This document shows positions 8,981 to 18,338 of a stretch of DNA of 64,000 bases, in pieces. How positions within the stretch are numbered: the stretch's first letter is position 1; each line of letters starts with the position of its first letter. The notes below the pieces were generated by a model. It was not told the DNA's origin. It searched no databases and saw only the letters and a list, made by a program, of their open reading frames with translations. The position numbers and the translations under genes were made by a program. The stretch comes from an uncultured Pelagibacteraceae bacterium (GTDB lineage: Bacteria > Pseudomonadota > Alphaproteobacteria > Pelagibacterales > Pelagibacteraceae): positions 1 to 64,000 of the forward strand of contig CACBHZ010000003.1 in the NCBI GenBank assembly GCA_902539195.1. Direction: 5' to 3'.

Positions 8981-9703
8981 ATGGCTGGACATTCACATTG
9001 GGCAGGTATTAAACATAAAAAAGGCAAAGCTGACAAGCAGAGATCAAAAATTTTTTCTAAACTCTCAAGAGAAATCACTGTAGCCGCAAAACTAGGAGAC
9101 AAGAACCCAGATATGAATTCGAGACTAAGATCAGCAATACAAGCAGCTAGATCAGCTAACATGCCAAAAGAAAATATTGAGAGAGCAATTGAAAAATCTT
9201 CTAACAATGATCATTCAAATTTTGAAAATATTAGGTATGAAGGTTTTGGACCAAGCAAATCTGCTGTAATAGTTGAAGCATTGACTGATAATAAAAATAG
9301 AACTGCTTCTAATATAAGAACAATATTTTCAAAAAATAATGGTTCTTTAGGAACGCAGGGCTCTGCATCACATAATTTTCAAAGATTGGGTGTAATTAAA
9401 ATAGACAAAAATGAAATTGAACAAGATAAAATTTTTGAATTAGCAATCGAGTCGGGTGCAAATGATTGTATTTCTCGTGATGAATTTCATGAAGTGCATA
9501 CGGATATAGACGAGATATATGAGGTAAAAAAAAAATTTGAAGAAGTTATTGTAAATTTTCTTTCTACCGAAATTGAGTGGTTACCTATAAATAAAGTATC
9601 ACTTAAAGGCGAAGAAAATCAAAATATGGCAAAATTTTTAGAGACACTTGAGGATGAGGATGATGTGCAAAATGTTTATACAAATGTTACTTTTGAAGGT
9701 TAA
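8981..9703 (+). CDS. yebC: YebC/PmpR-family protein
   Basis: 240 residues starting at the ATG at 8981 with MAGHSHWAGIKHKKGKADK, the invariant YebC opening; the frame is open further upstream but there it only overlaps the phosphoesterase gene. Other signatures are ARSANMPKENIERAI, YEGFGPSKSAVIVEALTDN, RTASNIRTIFSKNNGSLG and the acidic C-terminal LEDEDDVQNVYTN. Family members bind DNA as regulators in some bacteria, and more recent work links YebC proteins to translation of proline-rich motifs. It sits just upstream of the RuvC-like gene, the common yebC-ruvC order. Confidence 0.95.
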   Translation: MAGHSHWAGIKHKKGKADKQRSKIFSKLSREITVAAKLGDKNPDMNSRLRSAIQAARSANMPKENIERAIEKSSNNDHSNFENIRYEGFGPSKSAVIVEALTDNKNRTASNIRTIFSKNNGSLGTQGSASHNFQRLGVIKIDKNEIEQDKIFELAIESGANDCISRDEFHEVHTDIDEIYEVKKKFEEVIVNFLSTEIEWLPINKVSLKGEENQNMAKFLETLEDEDDVQNVYTNVTFEG

Positions 9704-10202
9704 ATGATAATCGTTGGAATTGATCCAGGAATTGCAGGTGCCATTTGTTTTTTTTCTGATGGGAAAGTTATTGATGTCATAGACATGCCTACAATGGCAG
9801 AAGGAAAAAAAAATAAAAAACAAGTTAATGGTAGGCAAATTTATAATGAAATAATGCTAATAAAAAATAAATTTTCTAATGAAAAAATGAGTGTAATAGT
9901 CGAACAAGTTTCTGCTATGCCAGGACAAGGAGTAACAAGCATGTTTAATTTTGGACAATCATTTGGAGTTATTAAAGGCATATGTTCTGCAATGGAGCTC
10001 CCCATTTTTTATGTTAGACCAGCAAAATGGAAAAAATATTTTAATTTGATTAATTCAGAAAAAGATGCCAGCAGAACTAAAGTAATAGAGATGTTTCCTA
10101 AAATTTCTAATAAGTTATCAAGAAAAAAAAGATAATAATAAAGCAGATGCTATTTTAATTGCTCAGTATTTTGAAAATACTAGGGAAAACAACGATTACT
10201 AG
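9704..10202 (+). pseudogene. ruvC: RuvC-like Holliday junction nuclease, frameshifted at an A8 run
   Basis: The reading frame from 9704 gives 143 residues and stops at 10133-10135, just after an eight-adenine run at 10123-10130. Omitting one A restores a frame that continues with KADAILIAQYFENTREN to a stop at 10200-10202, giving about 165 residues, a normal RuvC size. Catalytic acids D7 (GIDPG) and E67 (VIVEQVSAMPG) are in the first frame; the C-terminal Asp of the ADAILIA motif is in the second. The protein resembles the phage/organelle-style RuvC-like branch (MFNFGQSFGVIKG, VRPAKWKK) more than classical RuvC. It could be a pseudogene, a sequencing error, or a gene rescued by slippage on the A-run. 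It abuts yebC; no ruvA or ruvB follows. Confidence 0.8.
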
Positions 10203-10258
10203 AATATTAGAGTTTTTTGAAGTCAAATTAATGACATATTTTAATGGGAAACGATTGA

Positions 10259-10933
10259 ATGGAAGCAGATATTGCAACACAAAGCTTAGGTTTAGCAAGT
10301 AATACAGATTTTTCTTTAATTAGTTTATTTTTGCGGGCAGATATAATTGTCAAGTCAGTAATCATAATATTAATTCTAAGTTCTGTTTACTCATGGGCAA
10401 TAATATTTGAAAAAATAAGAATGTTTAGAAGAATTAATAAAAGTGCAGAGGAATTTGAAGAAAAATTCTGGAAATCAAAGTCTGCTGAAACATTTTATAA
10501 TAGTCTACCTTCAAACATTGAAGATCCTATGGCAAAATTATTTAAAAGTTCTATGCAAACAGTTATGAAAACTAGATCAAAATCAAATTTATCTGAGAGA
10601 CTATCTAGTGTTTTAGAAGTAAATATTGAAAAACAAATGGTGGCAGTTGAAAAGTATAATAGTTTTTTAGCGACCGTTGGATCGACGGCTCCATTTATAG
10701 GATTGTTTGGAACTGTTTGGGGAATTATGAATTCATTTCAATCGATCGCAATTTCAAGAAATACCAGTCTTGCAATAGTTGCCCCAGGTATCGCAGAAGC
10801 TTTATTTGCAACTGCACTTGGATTATTAGCTGCAATTCCTGCTGTAATTGCATATAATAAATTTAATTCAGACTCTAGAAAATACTCACAAAAATTAGAA
10901 AATTTTTCAAAAAGATTCTTATCAATTATTTAA
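10259..10933 (+). CDS. tolQ: Tol-Pal system proton channel subunit TolQ
   Basis: 224 residues with the MotA/TolQ/ExbB fold: a first membrane segment around residues 28-48, a cytoplasmic loop, then two C-terminal segments. The signature FLATVGSTAPFIGLFGTVWGIM and the last segment FATALGLLAAIPAVIAYN are canonical. With TolR it forms the inner-membrane proton channel that energises TolA for outer membrane constriction during division. First of tolQ-R-A-B, with tolR starting on the next base after its stop. The 56 nt upstream separate it from the RuvC-like gene and could carry a promoter, though no clear -35/-10 pair stands out. Confidence 0.95.
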   Translation: MEADIATQSLGLASNTDFSLISLFLRADIIVKSVIIILILSSVYSWAIIFEKIRMFRRINKSAEEFEEKFWKSKSAETFYNSLPSNIEDPMAKLFKSSMQTVMKTRSKSNLSERLSSVLEVNIEKQMVAVEKYNSFLATVGSTAPFIGLFGTVWGIMNSFQSIAISRNTSLAIVAPGIAEALFATALGLLAAIPAVIAYNKFNSDSRKYSQKLENFSKRFLSII

Positions 10934-11350
10934 ATGGGATTTAAGCTCAAAAGTTCAAAAAACGATCCAATGAGTGAAATTAATGTTACACCATTTGTTG
11001 ATGTAATGTTAGTTTTACTAATTATATTCATGGTCACTGCACCATTACTTACTGTTGGAGTCCAAGTAGATTTGCCAGAAACTTCTGCTGATACACTTCC
11101 TGAGGAAAATGAACCTTTGACTTTAACAATTAATTCTAAAGGTGAAATTTTTATTCAGGAAACAAAAGTTGAATTTAATAATTTAATTGTAAAAATATTG
11201 GCGGTGTCAAATAATAGAACTGATACAAGAATATATGTTAGGGGAGACAAAGCTATTAACTATGGAAGGGTTCTTGAAATTATGGGAATGCTTTCAGGAT
11301 CAGGCTTTACAAAAGTCGCTTTGATATCTGAACCGAATAAAGAGAGATAA
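10934..11350 (+). CDS. tolR: Tol-Pal system protein TolR
   Basis: 138 residues of the ExbD/TolR family: a short cytoplasmic N terminus with SEINVTPFVDVMLVLLIIFMV, in which the aspartate in the membrane segment (VDVM) is the proton-carrying residue, then a periplasmic domain with VDLPET and a C-terminal GRVLEIMGMLSGSGF. It partners TolQ in the channel and contacts peptidoglycan through the periplasmic domain. No gap to tolQ and 5 nt to tolA, so it is co-translated. Nothing unusual. Confidence 0.95.
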   Translation: MGFKLKSSKNDPMSEINVTPFVDVMLVLLIIFMVTAPLLTVGVQVDLPETSADTLPEENEPLTLTINSKGEIFIQETKVEFNNLIVKILAVSNNRTDTRIYVRGDKAINYGRVLEIMGMLSGSGFTKVALISEPNKER

Positions 11351-11355
11351 AGATT

Positions 11356-12324
11356 ATGTATCGAGGTCTTATCATCTCATCCGGATTTCATGTTGCAATT
11401 GTTATGGTAAGTATTTTGGCTCTACCGTTTGTTGCAAAAAAACCTCTAGATATTCCACCTCTTATTTCTGTGGAATTAATTCAAATAGCTGAAAAGACAA
11501 ATATTCCTTACGCACCAAAAGCCTCAAAAATAATTGAAAAAGTAAAAAAAGAAAATAAAAAATTGTTGTCTGAACAGGCACCACCCAAGAAAGTGAAAAA
11601 AGATATAAAAAAAGAAATACAGACAGACAAGAAAAAGAATGAAATATCAGAAGTTGCATCAAAAAAAACACCAACTAAAGAAATAAAAAAAGAAAAATTA
11701 AAAAAAGAAAAATTAAATGCGGTGCCTATGCCAGAAAAAGAGAAACAGAAAATTCAACCCAAGGAAGAAAAAAAGCAAAAACCGTCAAAAGAAATTAATG
11801 ATGAGAACATAAAAAAAATAGTTGAAACCAAGAAACCCATCTTAGATGAAAAAAAAGTTAAACAAGTTTCAGAATTTGAAAAAAAAGAAAAGTTAAATTT
11901 GAATGAAATAGCAGCATTAATTGATAAAAAAAAAGAAAATTTAGCAGAATCAAAAAAAGAAGTTGATAAAATTTCACAATCAACTGACGAGACAATGGAT
12001 TATTCAAAATTAACATTAAGTGAGGAAGACGCTTTAAAGGCTCAAATATTTACCTGCTGGAGTGTTCCTATAGGTTTACCTTTCAGTGAGGATTTATTAG
12101 TAAGAGTTAAACTTCAATTAAAACCAGATGGAAGAATTGAAAAAATTGAAATGTTAGATCATGTCAAAATGAATACACCTGGTAAAGAAAAATTTAGAAC
12201 TCTTGCTGATAGTGTGAGAAGAGCAATTCAGCTTTGCAATCCATTAAAAGTTCCCACAAGTGGTTATGAAAGATGGAAAAATATGATTTTAAATTTTGAT
12301 GCTCGTGATATGCTCGGAGGATAA
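11356..12324 (+). CDS. tolA: TolA-like energy transducer
   Basis: 322 residues in three parts: a single N-terminal membrane segment (about residues 5-25, [19 protein letters not shown]), a long Lys/Glu-rich helical stretch with many KKEK-type repeats (about 50-205), and a C-terminal TolA/TonB-like domain beginning near [12 protein letters not shown] and ending with the conserved [11 protein letters not shown]-type stretch. It links the TolQR motor to Pal and TolB across the periplasm. The domain cysteine pair (FTCW and QLCNP) is retained. The Lys-rich coil is extreme, as expected for this AT-rich genome. Overlaps tolB by one base (TAATG). Confidence 0.88.
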   Translation: MYRGLIISSGFHVAIVMVSILALPFVAKKPLDIPPLISVELIQIAEKTNIPYAPKASKIIEKVKKENKKLLSEQAPPKKVKKDIKKEIQTDKKKNEISEVASKKTPTKEIKKEKLKKEKLNAVPMPEKEKQKIQPKEEKKQKPSKEINDENIKKIVETKKPILDEKKVKQVSEFEKKEKLNLNEIAALIDKKKENLAESKKEVDKISQSTDETMDYSKLTLSEEDALKAQIFTCWSVPIGLPFSEDLLVRVKLQLKPDGRIEKIEMLDHVKMNTPGKEKFRTLADSVRRAIQLCNPLKVPTSGYERWKNMILNFDARDMLGG

Positions 12325-13670
12325 TGTTTAAAATATTTAATTTAACTTTTTTTATAATTTTACTATCAATAACTAAAGCTAATTCATTGATAGAGATTGA
12401 TATAACTAGAGGTAACTTAGATCCTCTTCCAATTGCGGTTTCGCCATTATTCCAAGACGATAATTCAAAAAAAAATTCAAAAAATGAACTTAAAATCGAA
12501 AATGTTGGATCCGAGATATCATCAGTAGTAGAAAATAATCTGAAAATATCAGGTCTATTTAATCCTTTAAGTAAAGAAGCGTTTTTACAAAAGCCTGATA
12601 TTGCTCATTTAAAACCAAGGTTTGAAGACTGGGCACTTATAAAAGCTCAAGCTTTAATAACCGGAAAAGTAACTATTGAAAATAAGAAACTAAAAGTTGA
12701 ATTTAGATTATGGGATATTTTAGCTGGCAGAGAAATGATGGCTTTGGCTTTTACAACGGTCCCAAGTAATTGGAGAAGAGTTGGACATATCATTTCTGAT
12801 AAAGTTTACGAGAGATTAACTGGAGAAAAAGGTTACTTTGATACTAGAATTATTTATGTATCCGAAGAAGGGGCAAAGACTGCAAGGGTAAAGAAATTAG
12901 CTATCATGGATCAAGATGGTTTTAATACAAAATATTTAACATTAGGTAATGAGTTGGTTTTGACTCCAAGATTTAACCCAACAAGTCAGATGGTAACTTA
13001 CTTATCTTATTTCAAAAATCTCCCGAGAGTATATTTATTAGATATTGAAACTGGAACACAGGAAGTTGTTGGTGATTTTCCAGGAATGACATTCGCCCCA
13101 AGATTTTCACCAGATGGAAAAAAAATTATTATGAGTTTTGCAAAAGATGGAAACTCAGATATTTATACAATGGATTTAGAAAATAGAATTGTTGAAAGAA
13201 TAACTAATCATCCATCAATTGATACTTCGCCATCATATTCCCCAGATAATAAATTTATTACATTTAATTCTGATAGAAGTGGGTTTCAACAAATCTACGT
13301 TATGAAATCTGATGGTTCAAATGTAAAAAGAATCTCTTTTGGTAAAGGTTTGTATGGTACGCCAGTATGGTCTCCTAGAGGTGATTTAATTGCGTTTACA
13401 AAATTACATAAAGGAAAATTTTATATCGGTGTTATGCGAACTGATGGTTCTGGAGAAAGATTATTGACTGAAAATTACTATCAAGAAGCACCTTCTTGGT
13501 CTCCAAATGGAAGAGTGTTAATTTTTTATAGAGAAACTAAATCAAATGACAAAGGAGAGGGTTTCAGTGCTAAGTTATGGTCTATAGATCTTACAGGATA
13601 TAATGAAAGGCAAGTTCAAACAGAGACAGACGCCTCTGACCCATCTTGGTCGTCTTTATTGAGCAATTAG
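12324..13670 (+). CDS. tolB: Tol-Pal system beta-propeller protein TolB
   Basis: 448 residues. An N-terminal signal sequence (to about residue 21) is followed by the alpha/beta domain beginning [17 protein letters not shown] and by a C-terminal six-bladed propeller built from repeats such as [35 protein letters not shown] and [12 protein letters not shown]. TolB is periplasmic and binds Pal and TolA to regulate envelope constriction. Length and domain order are normal. A 100-nt spacer separates it from pal. Confidence 0.95.
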   Translation: MFKIFNLTFFIILLSITKANSLIEIDITRGNLDPLPIAVSPLFQDDNSKKNSKNELKIENVGSEISSVVENNLKISGLFNPLSKEAFLQKPDIAHLKPRFEDWALIKAQALITGKVTIENKKLKVEFRLWDILAGREMMALAFTTVPSNWRRVGHIISDKVYERLTGEKGYFDTRIIYVSEEGAKTARVKKLAIMDQDGFNTKYLTLGNELVLTPRFNPTSQMVTYLSYFKNLPRVYLLDIETGTQEVVGDFPGMTFAPRFSPDGKKIIMSFAKDGNSDIYTMDLENRIVERITNHPSIDTSPSYSPDNKFITFNSDRSGFQQIYVMKSDGSNVKRISFGKGLYGTPVWSPRGDLIAFTKLHKGKFYIGVMRTDGSGERLLTENYYQEAPSWSPNGRVLIFYRETKSNDKGEGFSAKLWSIDLTGYNERQVQTETDASDPSWSSLLSN

Positions 13671-13759
13671 GGCTATTTTATTAATTTTTTAATATAAATT
13701 AAGTTGATTTTTATGCTTGAAACATCTAATTAGTTGTGAAAAAGTTCTAATAAATTATT

Positions 13760-13765
13760 AAGGAG
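13760..13765 (+). promoter_or_regulatory. Strong ribosome-binding site of pal
   Basis: AAGGAG lies 5 nt upstream of the pal ATG. It is one of the few full Shine-Dalgarno matches in this window, where most genes rely on overlap or weak A-rich leaders, and it fits high expression of an abundant lipoprotein. Confidence 0.6.
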
Positions 13766-13770
13766 CATTA

Positions 13771-14259
13771 ATGAATTTTAGCAAATCATTTAGAAATACT
13801 TTTCTAGTTATTTTATTAAGTTTAATCGTATCAGCTTGTGCAACAAAAAAAACCACTACGAAAGTAGAAGGTCAGATGCAGGGTGATGTTTATACAGGCA
13901 CTGATACTGTTAAATATTTAGCTGACGGTGTTCCAGACAGAGTATTTTTTGCAACTAACGAATCTATTTTAACAACTAAATCGAGAGATACTTTAAGAAA
14001 ACAGGCAAATTGGTTAAGAGAAAATTCAAACATCAATGTTGTTGTTGAAGGTCACGCTGATGAAAGAGGCACAAGAGAATATAACTTAGCATTAGGAGAA
14101 CGAAGAGCAAATGCTGCTAAAGATTATTTAATTACTTATGGAATATCTGCTGACAGAATATCGGTTATAAGTTATGGAAAAGAAAGACCAGTAGATTCAG
14201 GTTCTAATCCACTTTCATGGTCAAAGAATAGAAGATCTGTAACAGTAAAAGCTAATTAA
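13771..14259 (+). CDS. pal: Peptidoglycan-associated lipoprotein Pal
   Basis: 162 residues. The N terminus is a lipoprotein signal peptide ending at Cys23 in IVSAC. The C-terminal OmpA-like domain carries the peptidoglycan-binding signature EGHADERGTREYNLALGERRA and ISYGKERP. Pal is lipid-anchored in the outer membrane, binds diaminopimelate in peptidoglycan non-covalently, and is the end partner of the Tol system. It has its own strong ribosome-binding site and is followed by a stem-loop terminator at 14278, so transcription of the main Tol block probably ends here. Confidence 0.95.
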   Translation: MNFSKSFRNTFLVILLSLIVSACATKKTTTKVEGQMQGDVYTGTDTVKYLADGVPDRVFFATNESILTTKSRDTLRKQANWLRENSNINVVVEGHADERGTREYNLALGERRANAAKDYLITYGISADRISVISYGKERPVDSGSNPLSWSKNRRSVTVKAN

Positions 14260-14277
14260 AGCTGTTTAAAATATTTT

Positions 14278-14321
14278 AAAGACCCTAAAATTATTATAAA
14301 TGATTTAAGGGTCTTTTTTTT
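14278..14321 (+). terminator. Rho-independent terminator after pal
   Basis: The arm AAAGACCCT (14278-14286) pairs perfectly with AGGGTCTTT (14308-14316), and the 3' arm runs into an uninterrupted T-run to 14321. This is the clearest intrinsic terminator in the window. It separates pal from cpoB. Confidence 0.85.
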
Positions 14322-14349
14322 GCCATCATTATAATTAAAAAATAATCAA

Positions 14350-15363
14350 ATGCTCAAAAAGTGTACTAAAATTTTTATCTATATAATTTCTATTTCTTTA
14401 GTTACTTTTAATGCAGCATCCGAAGATTTGAATCTGAGAGAAATTTTGGAAATAATTCAAAAAGATCTTAGAACTTTAGAGAGAGCTGTCTATTCAGAGT
14501 CATTTAAAAAAAAAACTAGCGGACAAACTTCTTTAACAGATAAAGAAACCGAAGATGTATTGACAAGGCACTTATTAAAATTGTCTGAAATAGAAAAACA
14601 ATTTCAGAATTTAACTAATAAGTTTGAAGAAATTAATTTTAAAATTGATAAATTATCATCAAGATTGTCAAAAACACAAGCTGACAATCAATTAAGATTT
14701 CAAGAGTTAGAAAATAATTCAAGTCTTGTACAAACGAAAAAAAATAGTGAAAAGACATTTCCCGCAAATGAAAATGATATAAATAAGGAGACAGATTTAG
14801 CCAGCAAAAAAATTATGCCTGGCGCATCTCAACCACAAGATTTAGGAACAATATCTTATAAAGATATGACAGACACTAGTGAGACACAAGCAATACAATC
14901 TGTTGAAACAACAAAAACAATCTTGACAGAAAATTTTATTAACGAAGAAAAAATTTTACCTGAAGCATCTCCTTTAGAACAGTATGAATTTGCTACTAGC
15001 TTTTTAAAGGTTGGAGATTATAATATGGCAGAAAGAGCATTCAGAGAATTTGTAGACACAAATCCAGATAATGACCTTTCTGGAAATGCACAGTATTGGT
15101 ATGCAGAAACTTTTAGAATAAGACAGCTATATACTGATGCAGCATCTGCTTATTTAGAAGGTTACCAAAAATATCCCGAGAGTGAAAAAGCACCCATTAA
15201 CCTTTTGAAGCTTGGTGTATCTTTAGTTCAAATAGGGGAGAAAGATCAGGGTTGCTTAATGATTGCTGGTGTTAAAAAACAGTATCCAAATGCCACTCAA
15301 TCAGTTCTTCAAAAAGCTAAATATGAAGAGAAAAAGTTTGAGTGTAAAAAAGAGAACTCTTAA
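14350..15363 (+). CDS. cpoB: Tol-Pal associated protein CpoB (YbgF)
   Basis: 337 residues: a signal peptide (about 1-23), a helical segment with coiled-coil heptads (roughly 70-120), a low-complexity linker, and a C-terminal tetratricopeptide domain (YEFATSFLKVGDYNMAERAFREFVDTNPDN, then AQYWYAETFRIRQ, AASAYLEGYQKYP). CpoB is periplasmic and coordinates peptidoglycan synthesis with Tol-driven outer membrane constriction. The long linker between coil and TPR is more extended than in E. coli. Its 3' end overlaps the 5' end of tilS. Confidence 0.9.
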   Translation: MLKKCTKIFIYIISISLVTFNAASEDLNLREILEIIQKDLRTLERAVYSESFKKKTSGQTSLTDKETEDVLTRHLLKLSEIEKQFQNLTNKFEEINFKIDKLSSRLSKTQADNQLRFQELENNSSLVQTKKNSEKTFPANENDINKETDLASKKIMPGASQPQDLGTISYKDMTDTSETQAIQSVETTKTILTENFINEEKILPEASPLEQYEFATSFLKVGDYNMAERAFREFVDTNPDNDLSGNAQYWYAETFRIRQLYTDAASAYLEGYQKYPESEKAPINLLKLGVSLVQIGEKDQGCLMIAGVKKQYPNATQSVLQKAKYEEKKFECKKENS

Positions 15364-16375
15364 TTTTTATTTAACAAAATTAAAGGATCCCCAATTAAAG
15401 AAATTATATGAAGTTTTTTCAAAAAATCTTGCTTCTTTAGAACTTAGCAATAAGAAAATTATGATAGGGGTATCGGGTGGTTCTGATAGTTTATCTGTAT
15501 TATTTTTTTCTCAGTGCTATGCGTTAGAACACAAAGTTAAATTGTATCCTGTAATAATAGATCATAAATTAAGAAATGAATCTACAGATGAAGCTAAAAA
15601 TTTAAAGCAAAAACTTAAAAAAAACTTTAAAATTAATTGTAAAATTTTATCAAAAAATATTATTAAAATTGATAAAAACATTCAATCTTACGCAAGAAAT
15701 CTAAGATATGACTTATTCCTTAATGAGTGCAACAAAAATGATATAAACCATCTTTTGCTGGGTCATCATAAAGATGATTTGATTGAAAATTTTTTTATAA
15801 GATTTCTTAGGGGCTCGGGTTTGAAAGGACTTGTATCTTTTGACAAAAAAGTAAGTAACTATAATGGTATAAAAATTATTAGACCATTTTTATCTATTTC
15901 AAAAAAAGAACTAAATAATATCAACAAAAAAACGTTTGGCTTCTTTGTAAATGATCCAACAAATAATAATGATAAATTTTTAAGGAGTAGAGTAAGAAAA
16001 CTTATAAAAAATTTAAATAAAGAGGGTTTAAACTTCAACAAATTCTATTTAACTTTAAAAAACTTATCAAAAAGCGATGAAGTTATTGAATTTTTTGTTA
16101 AGAAAAATGTTTTTGAAAACTCAAAATACTTTCAGAAAGAAAAAAAGACAATTTTAAAAAAATCTTTTTTTAATAATCCAGAAGAAATTGTTTTAAGAAG
16201 CTTCTCACAAGTAATTCAACATATTGGTAAGCAAAGACACTATCCCAGGGGCAAAAAGGTTGTTAGGCATATAGATTCTTTAAAGTCTTCAAAAAAAAAT
16301 GCAAAATTGACACTTTCTGGATGTATTATTGAAAAAATTAACGATTCAGTGATTATTTACCCAGAAAAACGATAA
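15323..16375 (+). CDS. tilS: tRNA(Ile)-lysidine synthase
   Basis: About 350 residues. The PP-loop SGGSDS is at residues 51-56 from the ATG at 15323; further motifs are IDHKLR, SYARNLRY, LLGHHKDDLIENFFIRFLRGSGLKGL and RPFLSISKKEL. It lysidinylates C34 of the minor tRNA-Ile so that it reads AUA, a codon common in AT-rich genomes. The start is uncertain: ATG 15323 and TTG 15338 both lie inside cpoB, and the frame is open further upstream. In either case translation is coupled to cpoB. The C-terminal region is short compared with E. coli TilS. Confidence 0.88.
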   Translation: MKRKSLSVKKRTLNFYLTKLKDPQLKKLYEVFSKNLASLELSNKKIMIGVSGGSDSLSVLFFSQCYALEHKVKLYPVIIDHKLRNESTDEAKNLKQKLKKNFKINCKILSKNIIKIDKNIQSYARNLRYDLFLNECNKNDINHLLLGHHKDDLIENFFIRFLRGSGLKGLVSFDKKVSNYNGIKIIRPFLSISKKELNNINKKTFGFFVNDPTNNNDKFLRSRVRKLIKNLNKEGLNFNKFYLTLKNLSKSDEVIEFFVKKNVFENSKYFQKEKKTILKKSFFNNPEEIVLRSFSQVIQHIGKQRHYPRGKKVVRHIDSLKSSKKNAKLTLSGCIIEKINDSVIIYPEKR

Positions 16376-16439
16376 TTTTTTTGTTAAATGATCAAAATGA
16401 CACTTGTTAATTTATTAATAATTCTTAATTTATTGCTTT

Positions 16440-18332
16440 ATGAATTTTAAAAACTTAGCAATGTGGGGAATAATAGTTATTCTAACGATTGGTCTCTACA
16501 ACATGTTTAAGAACCCTCAAGGTTCAATATCTCAAAAAAATAAAATAATTTTCTCAGAATTTTTAACTGAAGTAGACAATGGTCGGGTAGTCAAAGTCGA
16601 AATACAGGGAAAAAATATAAAGGGCGTATTGTCAAATGGAAATCAATTTACTACTTATGCGCCCGAGGACCCAAATTTAATTCAAAAGCTAAGTGATAAA
16701 GGTGTTAGCATATCAGCTAGTCCGTTAGAGGAAAAAATGCCTTCTTTACTTGGAATACTTCTTTCATGGTTCCCAATGCTTTTACTAATTGCAGTTTGGA
16801 TCTTTTTCATGAGACAAATGCAAGGTGGAAAGGGTGGAGCAATGGGCTTTGGGAGATCAAAAGCAAAAATGATGAATGAGGTTAAAGGCAAAGTTACCTT
16901 TAATGATGTTGCAGGTGTTGAAGAGGCAAAAGAAGAAGTAGAGGAAGTTGTAGAATTTTTAAAAGATCCTAGAAAGTTTAGCAGACTGGGTGGTAAAATT
17001 CCAAGAGGCTGTTTATTAGTAGGTCCTCCCGGGACCGGTAAAACATTGTTAGCTAGAGCAATCGCAGGAGAAGCAGGGGTGCCATTCTTTACAATATCTG
17101 GGTCAGATTTTGTTGAAATGTTTGTTGGTGTTGGTGCTTCTAGAGTAAGAGATATGTTTGAACAAGGAAAGAAACATTCGCCATGTATCATATTTATTGA
17201 CGAGATTGATGCTGTAGGAAGAAGTAGAGGAGCAGGCCTTGGTGGAGGAAATGACGAAAGAGAGCAAACATTAAATCAGTTATTAGTTGAGATGGATGGT
17301 TTTGATACTAATGAAGGTGTAATTATTATAGCTGCAACTAACAGACCTGATGTATTAGATCCTGCTTTGTTGAGGCCCGGTCGATTTGATAGACAGGTAG
17401 TTGTTTCAAATCCAGATTTAATTGGAAGAGAAAAGATTCTAAAAGTGCACGCAAAAAAAATATCAATGGCACCTGATGTTAATTTAAGAACAGTAGCACG
17501 AGGAACACCAGGCTTTTCTGGAGCAGATTTAGCTAACCTTGTAAATGAAGCTGCATTACTTGCTGCAAGAAAGAATAAGAGAATAGTAACGTATCAAGAA
17601 TTTGAGGAAGCAAAAGACAAAGTAATGATGGGATCTGAGAGAAGATCAATGGTAATGTCAGAAGAAGAAAAAAAATTAACTGCTTATCATGAAGCTGGAC
17701 ATGCAATTGTAACAATAAATGAAAAAGCCGCTTATCCCATACATAAAGCAACAATAATACCAAGGGGAAGAGCCCTAGGGATGGTTATGCAATTACCTGA
17801 AAGGGATGAAGTTTCTCAAACAAGAGAACAACTTCATGCACAAATGGCCATTGCAATGGGCGGAAGAGTTGCGGAAGAAATAATTTTTGGAGATGACAAA
17901 GTAACTACTGGAGCAGCAAGCGACATTGAACAGGCAACTAAAAGAGCAAGAGCGATGGTTATGAGAGCTGGGTTAAGTAAAGAAATGGGGCCAGTTGCTT
18001 ATGGTGAAAACGAAGAAGAAGTATTTTTAGGAAGATCTGTTGCAAGACAGCAAAATATGTCAGAGGAAACTGCAAGAAAAGTTGATAGTGAAATTAGAAA
18101 ATTTGTTGATATGGGTTACGAGAGAGCAAGAAAAGTATTAACTGAAAAAATTGATGATCTGCATAAATTAGCTAAAGCTTTATTAACCTATGAAACTTTA
18201 ACAGGTGCGGAAATTGAGGATTTAATTAATAAAAATATTTATCCAAAAAATAAAGAAGATCTAAAAGTTGAAGATGATGATCAAAGCTCGGCACTTGGTT
18301 CAATGGGCCTAAAACCAAAGATAGTGCACTAA
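16440..18332 (+). CDS. ftsH: ATP-dependent zinc metalloprotease FtsH
   Basis: 630 residues. Two membrane segments (about 8-22 and 102-122) enclose a periplasmic domain. The AAA+ module has Walker A GPPGTGKT at residues 195-202, Walker [12 protein letters not shown] and the second region of homology [19 protein letters not shown]. The zinc protease site is HEAGH at 417-421, with a downstream Asp in [11 protein letters not shown]. It degrades membrane and soluble targets, including sigma-32 in E. coli; rpoH and hflKC are both in this window. 64 nt upstream are free of genes, so it probably has its own promoter. Confidence 0.97.
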   Translation: MNFKNLAMWGIIVILTIGLYNMFKNPQGSISQKNKIIFSEFLTEVDNGRVVKVEIQGKNIKGVLSNGNQFTTYAPEDPNLIQKLSDKGVSISASPLEEKMPSLLGILLSWFPMLLLIAVWIFFMRQMQGGKGGAMGFGRSKAKMMNEVKGKVTFNDVAGVEEAKEEVEEVVEFLKDPRKFSRLGGKIPRGCLLVGPPGTGKTLLARAIAGEAGVPFFTISGSDFVEMFVGVGASRVRDMFEQGKKHSPCIIFIDEIDAVGRSRGAGLGGGNDEREQTLNQLLVEMDGFDTNEGVIIIAATNRPDVLDPALLRPGRFDRQVVVSNPDLIGREKILKVHAKKISMAPDVNLRTVARGTPGFSGADLANLVNEAALLAARKNKRIVTYQEFEEAKDKVMMGSERRSMVMSEEEKKLTAYHEAGHAIVTINEKAAYPIHKATIIPRGRALGMVMQLPERDEVSQTREQLHAQMAIAMGGRVAEEIIFGDDKVTTGAASDIEQATKRARAMVMRAGLSKEMGPVAYGENEEEVFLGRSVARQQNMSEETARKVDSEIRKFVDMGYERARKVLTEKIDDLHKLAKALLTYETLTGAEIEDLINKNIYPKNKEDLKVEDDDQSSALGSMGLKPKIVH

Positions 18333-18338
18333 GCGTTA

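Noticed and set aside
15859-16041. 60-codon hydrophobic frame antisense to tilS
   Set aside because: Leu/Phe-rich frames antisense to Lys-rich genes are expected by base composition; no ribosome-binding site or conservation argument.
16682-17191. 169-codon open frame antisense to ftsH
   Set aside because: It lies wholly across the conserved AAA+ domain on the other strand and has low-complexity, family-free sequence; a composition artefact.
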